This document shows positions 6,315 through 10,638 of a stretch of DNA of 10,638 bases, piece by piece (position 1 is the stretch's first letter; every line of letters begins with the position of its first letter). The stretch covers positions 1-10,638 of the forward strand of contig PMST01000086.1 in assembly GCA_003168295.1 (NCBI GenBank), written 5' to 3'. The position numbers were made by a program, and so were the translations under genes. The stretch is from Actinomycetota bacterium (GTDB taxonomy: Bacteria; Actinomycetota; Actinomycetes; Streptosporangiales; Streptosporangiaceae). The notes under the pieces are model-generated. The model did no database searches. It was not told the origin of the DNA and saw only the letters and a program-made list of their open reading frames with translations.

Positions 6315-7478
6315 ATGAAGGCGGTACGGCTGGACATGGACCGGCTCATCGACGACCGGCGGACGAGGATCATCGTGTGCTGCGGTTCCGGCGGCGTCGG
6401 CAAGACCACGGCCGCCGCCGCGATCGGGCTGCGCGCCGCCGAACGCGGCAGGCAGGCGTGCGTGCTCACCGTCGACCCGGCCAGGCGGCTGGCTCAGTCG
6501 ATGGGCCTGACCTCGCTGGACAACACGCCGCGCCAGGTCGACGGGGTGGAGGCGGGCAGCGGCGGCAGCCTGCACGCGATGATGCTCGACATGAAGCGGA
6601 CATTCGACGAGATCGTGGCGGCGCACGCCGACCCGGACCGGGCCGCGCAGATCTTGGCGAACCCCTTCTACCAGTCGCTGTCCTCCAGCTTCGCCGGAAC
6701 GCAGGAGTACATGGCCATGGAAAAGCTCGGCCAGCTCAGGCACTCCGACGAGTGGGACCTCATCGTGGTCGACACCCCGCCGAGCCGTTCCGCCCTCGAT
6801 TTCCTCGACGCGCCGCAGCGGCTCGGCCGGTTCCTCGACGGCAGGCTGATCCGGCTGCTGACCGTCCCGGCTAAAGCCGGCATGTCCTACATGAAGGTGC
6901 TGAACGCCGGATTCGCCATGATGACGGGCGCGCTGACCAAGATCCTCGGCGCGCAGGTGCTCAAGGACGCGCAGACGTTCGTCACCGCGTTTGACACCAT
7001 GTTCGGCGGTTTCCGCGAGCGCGCCGAGGCAACGTACCGCCTGCTGCAGGCCCCCGGCACCGCGTTCCTCGTAGTGGCCGCGCCGGAACCTGACGCGCTA
7101 CGCGAGGCGTCCTACTTCGTCGAGCGCCTCGACGCCGAGCGCATGCCGCTCGCCGGGCTCATCCTCAACCGGGTGCACACCTCTCCGGCCGGTCGGCTGA
7201 GCGCCGCACGGAGCCTGGCCGCCGCCGAGACCCTGGAAACGCAGAACGGCCCGAACGGCACGGATGCGACGGGTCCGCGTTACCATATCGCCGCGGCGGC
7301 GTTGCGAATGCACGCCGAGCGGATGCACCTTAGCAAACGGGAACGGCGGCTGGCCGAGCATTTCACCTCGGCACATCCTGCGATTCCGGTCGCCGAAGTG
7401 GACGCGCAGCCAGAAGATGTCCACGACCTCGACGGGTTGCGCACGATCGGGACAATACTGTCCCGGCAGGGCTCGTAA
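6315..7478 (+). CDS. bagB: ArsA/Get3-like ATPase, second subunit (BagB, Rv3680-like)
   Basis: From ATG 6315 the protein has 387 residues; a TTG two codons earlier (6309), overlapping the bagA stop as TTGA, is an alternative start. The P-loop is GSGGVGKTT (24–32), so the signature lysine is Ser25, while the catalytic P-loop K30 is kept. Switch I is intact (VDPAR, 53–57), as is switch II (DTPPSR, 153–158). Residues 184–230 are hydrophobic and Met-rich (M190, M193, M202, M203, M229), in the place where Get3 has its helical subdomain that binds tail-anchored clients. A client-binding role is an inference. It pairs with BagA, which has the reverse motif defects. The stop TAA lies inside the hairpin at 7458–7493. 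Confidence 0.92.
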   Translation: MKAVRLDMDRLIDDRRTRIIVCCGSGGVGKTTAAAAIGLRAAERGRQACVLTVDPARRLAQSMGLTSLDNTPRQVDGVEAGSGGSLHAMMLDMKRTFDEIVAAHADPDRAAQILANPFYQSLSSSFAGTQEYMAMEKLGQLRHSDEWDLIVVDTPPSRSALDFLDAPQRLGRFLDGRLIRLLTVPAKAGMSYMKVLNAGFAMMTGALTKILGAQVLKDAQTFVTAFDTMFGGFRERAEATYRLLQAPGTAFLVVAAPEPDALREASYFVERLDAERMPLAGLILNRVHTSPAGRLSAARSLAAAETLETQNGPNGTDATGPRYHIAAAALRMHAERMHLSKRERRLAEHFTSAHPAIPVAEVDAQPEDVHDLDGLRTIGTILSRQGS

Positions 7479-7493
7479 GCCCTGCCGGGACAG
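7458..7493. terminator. Perfect 16-bp-stem hairpin at the bagB end, probable bidirectional terminator
   Basis: CTGTCCCGGCAGGGCT (7458–7473), the loop CGTA and AGCCCTGCCGGGACAG (7478–7493) form a fully paired stem. The left arm encodes the last bagB codons, and the TAA (7476–7478) spans the loop and the first stem base. No U-tract follows on either strand, as is common for actinobacterial terminators. Its position between convergent bagB and whiB4 suits termination from both sides. Confidence 0.85.
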
Positions 7494-7535
7494 CTGCGAG
7501 ATCCCCTTTGATCAGTTACGCTTGCTGACCTGCGC

Positions 7536-7573
7536 CTTAGCTGCGTTGCTGCGGCTTAGCTGCATTGCTGCCG
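7536..7573. repeat. 19-bp imperfect tandem repeat between bagB and whiB4
   Basis: CTTAGCTGCGTTGCTGCGG (7536–7554) is followed directly by CTTAGCTGCATTGCTGCCG (7555–7573), with 17 of 19 bases identical. It lies in the 143-bp convergent intergenic stretch. No function is recognised. Confidence 0.8.
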
Positions 7574-7606
7574 CTCGCTAGGTTGCGCCGTCCGGGTGGC
7601 GGCCGG

Positions 7607-7626
7607 GCTGAGCTACGGTGCTCAGC
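7607..7626. terminator. 7-bp hairpin across the whiB4 stop codon
   Basis: GCTGAGC and GCTCAGC flank the 6-base loop TACGGT, and the right arm contains the whiB4 TGA (7622–7624). No U-tract follows. It could be a weak terminator or an mRNA 3'-end stabiliser for the leftward transcript. Confidence 0.4.
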
Positions 7627-7924
7627 TGGCCACGAGCTCGTCGATGGACTGCCGCTCGTACTCGTCGCGGGCGCGCTCAAGCAGCTCGCGCCACGACGTC
7701 ACGTCGGGCCGCCGACGCAGCAGCGCGCGACGCTCCCGCTCGGTCATCCCGCCCCAGACACCAAACTCGATCCCGTTGTCGAGCGCGTCCGCAAGGCACT
7801 CTGTGCGCACCGGGCAGCCCCGGCAGATCAGCTTGGCGCGATTCTGCGCTGCGCCCTGGACGAACAGCTCGTCAGGGTCGGTTCCCTTGCATGCGGCGCG
7901 TGTGGTCCAGTCAGTGATCCACAT
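7622..7924 (-). CDS. whiB4: WhiB-family iron-sulfur transcription factor (WhiB4/WblA type)
   Basis: This encodes 100 residues from ATG 7924. Four cysteines, C12, C34, C37 and C43 (the last three as CxxCx5C), are the ligands of the family's oxygen- and NO-sensitive 4Fe-4S cluster. The turn GVWGG (55–59) and the following basic RRALLRRRPD complete the WhiB pattern; the basic segment contacts DNA, usually together with the principal sigma factor. The assignment to WhiB4/WblA rests on position: the gene is flanked by the bagAB pair and a class A PBP, as in mycobacteria and Streptomyces. There the orthologues act in redox response, and in Streptomyces WblA controls development and represses antibiotic production. 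The Shine-Dalgarno AGAGGAG lies seven bases upstream. An inverted repeat abuts it. Confidence 0.94.
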   Translation of the reverse strand: MWITDWTTRAACKGTDPDELFVQGAAQNRAKLICRGCPVRTECLADALDNGIEFGVWGGMTERERRALLRRRPDVTSWRELLERARDEYERQSIDELVAS

Positions 7925-7931
7925 GTGCCCA

Positions 7932-7938
7932 CTCCTCT
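7932..7938 (-). promoter_or_regulatory. Ribosome binding site of whiB4 (AGAGGAG)
   Basis: On the minus strand AGAGGAG lies seven bases before ATG 7924. It directly follows the right arm of the leader inverted repeat, so folding of that repeat could affect ribosome access. Confidence 0.8.
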
Positions 7939-7939
7939 T

Positions 7940-7968
7940 GACCGTCCAGCACGAACACTCGGACGGTC
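7940..7968. repeat. Inverted repeat GACCGTCC-N13-GGACGGTC in the whiB4 leader
   Basis: Two perfect 8-bp arms (7940–7947 and 7961–7968) flank 13 bases. In the whiB4 transcript the structure would end one base before the Shine-Dalgarno. It could be a 5'-UTR hairpin or the operator of a dimeric regulator; sequence alone does not decide. Confidence 0.65.
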
Positions 7969-8044
7969 GTCTCGATGGGGTTGCGATCCCGGGGTCAGTG
8001 CGTGCGGCCGCGCTACCACGGTTATCTGTTCGTGATCCAGCAAC

Positions 8045-8064
8045 TTACGGAAGTCCGGCCGTAA
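8045..8064. repeat. Inverted repeat TTACGG-N8-CCGTAA
   Basis: Perfect 6-bp arms span 20 bp, about 120 bp upstream of the whiB4 ATG. A third CCGTAA lies at 8121–8126. The spacing is typical of dimeric regulator sites, but the regulator is unknown. Confidence 0.5.
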
Positions 8065-8103
8065 TGCCAAGACCCCGGCATGGTCATTTACTAAATAGTT
8101 CTC

Positions 8104-8124
8104 ACGGGCTATATGAAATCCCGT
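8104..8124. repeat. Inverted repeat ACGGG-N11-CCCGT
   Basis: Perfect 5-bp arms flank an AT-rich 11-bp centre containing CTATAT. It overlaps the third CCGTAA hexamer (8121–8126). It may be an operator or chance. Confidence 0.35.
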
Positions 8125-8303
8125 AAATAGCTACTCTCCGGATGCAACCATGCCCTGACCGTGACTTTTGAGGCTTCGTGGCACGTGATGACAACTTCGC
8201 ACCTGAAATCCTGTTTACCTGTAGTTGGCCAAAACCATGCATATTTAGGTAGGTCCGCGGCCTGTATGTCCGGTACAAGCGCGAGCTAGTTGCAATCTCG
8301 GCG

Positions 8304-8309
8304 TACCCT
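8304..8309 (+). promoter_or_regulatory. Possible -10 element TACCCT for a leaderless PBP transcript
   Basis: TACCCT fits the actinobacterial TANNNT -10 pattern and ends seven bases before the GTG at 8317, so transcription could begin at the start codon itself. No clear -35 is seen. Lack of a Shine-Dalgarno before the GTG agrees with leaderless expression. Confidence 0.35.
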
Positions 8310-8316
8310 GAGTCGC

Positions 8317-10638
8317 GTGCAGCGCGGTGAGATATTTACCCGGACGAGCGTGCTTGGACGCCTCGTCACCTTCGCAGCGGTCGGCGGGGTCCTGGCCGCG
8401 GCCATGGTGCTCCCGGTCGTGGCCGCGACCGGGGTCCTGGTCAGGAACCAAGCGGACAAGTTCACCACCTTGTCGCTGACCGCCCAGGGACTCCCCCAGC
8501 GGTCGGAGATCCTGGACTCGGACGGCCGCCTGCTCGCGTACGTGTACGGCGTGGACGTGCCCTACAGCGGCGTCAAGGGCGGCGTGGTCCAGTACTTCGG
8601 CTGGGACCGGCAGCCGGTGATCTACCAGCAGATCTCGCCGAACATGGTGAACGCGCTCGTCGCCATCGAGGACTCCAGGTACTGGCAGCACGGCGCGATC
8701 GACCTGCGCGGCACCATCCGGGCGGCGGTGAACGACCTGCAGCACAAGCCGGTCCAGGGCGGTTCCACGATCGCGCAGCAGTACGTCAAGAACGTCCTGC
8801 TGCTCCAGGCCGAGGTGGCGGAGAACTCCCAGGCCGAGGTGTCGGCAGACGCTGACACGCTGAACCGCAAGCTGAACGAGCTGCGGATGGCGGTGGCCGC
8901 CGAACACCAGCAGTCCAAGCAGGCCATCCTGACCGGATACCTGAACAACGCCTACTACGGCTACAACGCCTACGGGATCGAGACCGCCGCCGAGACCTAC
9001 TTCGGCACGACCGCGTCGAAGCTGACCGTGATCCAGGCCGCCACGCTGGCCGGCATCGTGGAGAACCCGACGCAGTACGACCCGATCCTGCACCCCGGGG
9101 TGTCCCTCGAACGGCGCAACACGGTGCTGGCCCGGATGGCCACGACCGATAACGGGCTCACCGAGGCGCAGTTCCTCATCGACAAGGCCAAGCCGCTCGG
9201 GCTGAAGGTGTCGGAGCCGCAGAGCGGCTGCGAGGCCAGCTCGGTGGGCACGGCCGGCTTCTTCTGCCAGTACGTGGAGGAGGTCTTCCTGCACGACTCG
9301 GCCTACGGCAAGACCCCGATGGCCCGGGCCAAGCTCCTCGCCACCGGCGGCCTGCGGATCTACACCACGCTGAACCAGCAGGACCAGCAGGCCGCCTACA
9401 ACGCGGTGAACTATGTCGTGCCGTCCAGCAGCAGCTACTACAACCCGGGTCACAACGCGGACGCCGAGGCCATGGTGAAGCCGGGTACCGGCCAGATCGA
9501 GGCGCTCTCCGAGGACAGGCCGTACGGGACGAACCACGGCCAGACCGAGATCGACTACGCGGTGAACACCGAATACGGGGGCAGCGCCGGGGTCCAGACC
9601 GGCTCGTCGTCGAAGCTGTTCACGCTCATCACCGCGCTGAACCAGGGCGTCCCGTTCGGCTTCCAGCTGACCGTACCGGGCAGCACCACCGTCACCGGCT
9701 ACACCAACTGCCAGGGCGCCCCGGCCGGCTACTACCAGGGCATGGCGGGCGCGTACAACGTGTCGAACGCGGAAGGGCCCGGCAAGTCGACCGATTCGCT
9801 CTACACCGGCACGACTAACTCGATCAACGTGTTCTACGCCGAGCTCGAGAAGAAGGTCGGCCTGTGCAACGTCGTCCACACCGCCGTCGCCCTGGGGATG
9901 ACCAGAGCCGACGGGACGTCACTGCTCAGCCCGGACGCCGGACAGGATTCCGCGGATAACATCCCGTCCTTCACCCTCGGCTCGGTCAACGTCTCGCCGC
10001 TGTCCATGGCGGCCGCCTACGCCACCGTCGCGTCCCGGGGCACGTACTGCTCGCCGGTCGCGATCAACAAGATCGCCACCGACACCGGAGGCACCATGGC
10101 GGTGCCGTCGGCCAACTGCCACCGGGCGATATCTTCTGATGTCGCCGATGCCGTGAACTACATCCTGCAGGGCGTCCTGACCACCGGCACCGCGGGGCAA
10201 ATCGGCGGCCTGGTCGGGCGCGAGGCGGCCGGCAAGACCGGCACCTCCAACGTAGCCAACAACGACGGTACCCCGTACGCCGCCTTCGCGGGCTACACCC
10301 CGAGCCTGGCGGGTTACGTCTCGGTGTTCAACCCGATCTCCCCGACCGGCGACACCATGGGCGGCCAGAGCAGCTGCTACCGGCTGGAAGGCGGTAGCCA
10401 GAGCTGCCCGGGTGAGATGTTCGGGGCGGACGCTCCCGGGTCCACCTGGCACATGTCGTTCGATCACGCCGACCTCGGCCCGGTCACCGACTTCGTCCCG
10501 GTCTCGCCCGACAGCCCGCTCAACAGCATGGGCAACGGCCAGGTCGTCGTCCAGCCCAAGTCGCCGACCAAGGGCAAGGGCGGCGGCAAAGGTGGTGGCG
10601 GCAAGGGCGGCGGGACCGGCGGCGGCGGGACCGGCGGC
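8317..10638 (+). CDS. ponA2: Class A penicillin-binding protein (bifunctional, PonA2-like), C-terminus cut by the window
   Basis: The frame runs 774 residues from GTG 8317 to the right edge without a stop. A short basic N-terminus precedes one membrane anchor (about 18–42). The GT51 glycosyltransferase domain follows, with catalytic E118 in AIEDSRYWQHGAIDLRG, the QGGSTIAQQ motif from Q147, and LTGYLNNAYYGYNAYGIETAA. The transpeptidase domain has the nucleophile S430 in GSSSK (SxxK), S502-I-N504 (SxN) and K640-T-G-T. The protein should polymerise and cross-link peptidoglycan outside the membrane. From residue 752 the chain becomes a Gly/Lys/Thr tail that continues beyond the window, so I cannot say whether a PASTA domain follows, as in mycobacterial PonA2. 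The start is uncertain: no Shine-Dalgarno is seen, and an in-frame TTG at 8290 is an alternative. It is divergent from whiB4. Confidence 0.93.
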   Translation, partial: MQRGEIFTRTSVLGRLVTFAAVGGVLAAAMVLPVVAATGVLVRNQADKFTTLSLTAQGLPQRSEILDSDGRLLAYVYGVDVPYSGVKGGVVQYFGWDRQPVIYQQISPNMVNALVAIEDSRYWQHGAIDLRGTIRAAVNDLQHKPVQGGSTIAQQYVKNVLLLQAEVAENSQAEVSADADTLNRKLNELRMAVAAEHQQSKQAILTGYLNNAYYGYNAYGIETAAETYFGTTASKLTVIQAATLAGIVENPTQYDPILHPGVSLERRNTVLARMATTDNGLTEAQFLIDKAKPLGLKVSEPQSGCEASSVGTAGFFCQYVEEVFLHDSAYGKTPMARAKLLATGGLRIYTTLNQQDQQAAYNAVNYVVPSSSSYYNPGHNADAEAMVKPGTGQIEALSEDRPYGTNHGQTEIDYAVNTEYGGSAGVQTGSSSKLFTLITALNQGVPFGFQLTVPGSTTVTGYTNCQGAPAGYYQGMAGAYNVSNAEGPGKSTDSLYTGTTNSINVFYAELEKKVGLCNVVHTAVALGMTRADGTSLLSPDAGQDSADNIPSFTLGSVNVSPLSMAAAYATVASRGTYCSPVAINKIATDTGGTMAVPSANCHRAISSDVADAVNYILQGVLTTGTAGQIGGLVGREAAGKTGTSNVANNDGTPYAAFAGYTPSLAGYVSVFNPISPTGDTMGGQSSCYRLEGGSQSCPGEMFGADAPGSTWHMSFDHADLGPVTDFVPVSPDSPLNSMGNGQVVVQPKSPTKGKGGGKGGGGKGGGTGGGGTGG
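10570..10638. repeat. Gly-codon-rich low-complexity tract at the PBP tail
   Basis: GGC/GGT/GGG codons are interrupted by AAG, AAA and ACC codons, giving Gly3–4-Lys and Gly3–4-Thr units. GGGACCGGCGGC recurs near the edge. Such tails occur in secreted actinobacterial wall enzymes; length variation between strains is expected. Confidence 0.8.

Larger units (their letters stand above)
7925..8316. promoter_or_regulatory. 392-bp gene-free divergent control region of whiB4 and the PBP gene
   Basis: No convincing coding frame is present. The stretch from about 8040 to 8260 is clearly more AT-rich than the rest of the window (for example TTTACTAAATAG near 8087 and GCATATTTAG near 8239), as expected for actinobacterial promoters. 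It holds the inverted repeats TTACGG-N8-CCGTAA (8045–8064) and ACGGG-N11-CCCGT (8104–8124), besides the whiB4 leader repeat. The hexamer TTACGG/CCGTAA occurs three times (8045, 8059 and 8121). I cannot assign a confident -35/-10 pair for whiB4. Confidence 0.6.

Noticed and set aside
5278..7478. Arsenic-resistance (arsA) assignment for the two ATPases
   Set aside because: No arsB, arsC, arsD or ArsR-like gene is in the window, each protein is a single ATPase domain, and the context matches the mycobacterial bagAB pair.
7479..7621. CRISPR or mobile-element remnant in the bagB–whiB4 spacer
   Set aside because: Only two adjacent 19-bp copies without spacers, and no transposase or terminal inverted repeats nearby.
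8245..9879. A 544-residue open frame on the minus strand
   Set aside because: It lies antisense to the PBP gene, whose domains and catalytic motifs are all recognisable in order. The antisense product is His/Arg/Val-rich with no family resemblance, as expected from high-GC codon bias.

Overview
This window comes from a high-GC actinomycete (Actinomycetota). GTG starts are frequent, G/C dominates third codon positions, and one gene is a WhiB-family iron-sulfur regulator, a family restricted to actinobacteria and their phages. From memory, the gene order crp – metallo-beta-lactamase-fold hydrolase – RidA – small DUF4177 protein – two ArsA/Get3-like ATPases – WhiB protein – class A penicillin-binding protein matches Mycobacterium tuberculosis Rv3676–Rv3682 (crp, Rv3677c, Rv3678c, Rv3678A, bagA, bagB, whiB4, ponA2). 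It also matches the Streptomyces wblA neighbourhood. I cannot place it below phylum level.

Layout. Positions 1–820 (minus) hold the N-terminal part of a secreted coiled-coil protein, probably an NlpC/P60 peptidoglycan hydrolase that continues beyond the left edge. A 274-bp divergent intergenic region carries a near-consensus Crp operator (971–986) and a short palindrome. The crp gene runs rightward (1095–1778). Its stop codon interlocks with that of a leftward five-gene unit through a shared CTAG. In transcription order from the right, that unit encodes an SPFH/slipin membrane protein, a 51-residue DUF4177 protein, RidA, a NUDIX hydrolase and a metallo-beta-lactamase-fold hydrolase. Two of its junctions are GTGA stop/start overlaps.

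Divergent from that unit, at 5278–7478, is the overlapping ATPase pair bagA–bagB. It ends in a perfect 16-bp-stem hairpin. The whiB4/wblA-type gene converges on this hairpin from the right (7622–7924, minus). A 392-bp gene-free, AT-enriched region with several inverted repeats then separates whiB4 from a rightward class A PBP (8317 to the right edge, still open).

How the genes may fit together (inference). Crp and the WhiB protein are global regulators that respond to cyclic nucleotide and to redox state. The PBP and the NlpC/P60-like protein act on peptidoglycan. The slipin and the Get3-like ATPases are membrane-associated or membrane-protein-handling factors, and RidA, NUDIX and the MBL hydrolase look like metabolite or RNA clean-up enzymes. 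The locus reads as a conserved envelope and redox homeostasis neighbourhood rather than an acquired island. I see no tRNA, rRNA, insertion sequence or CRISPR array. The strongest lead is that BagA and BagB have each lost a different conserved element of the ArsA/Get3 active site, which suggests an obligate, asymmetric heterodimer.
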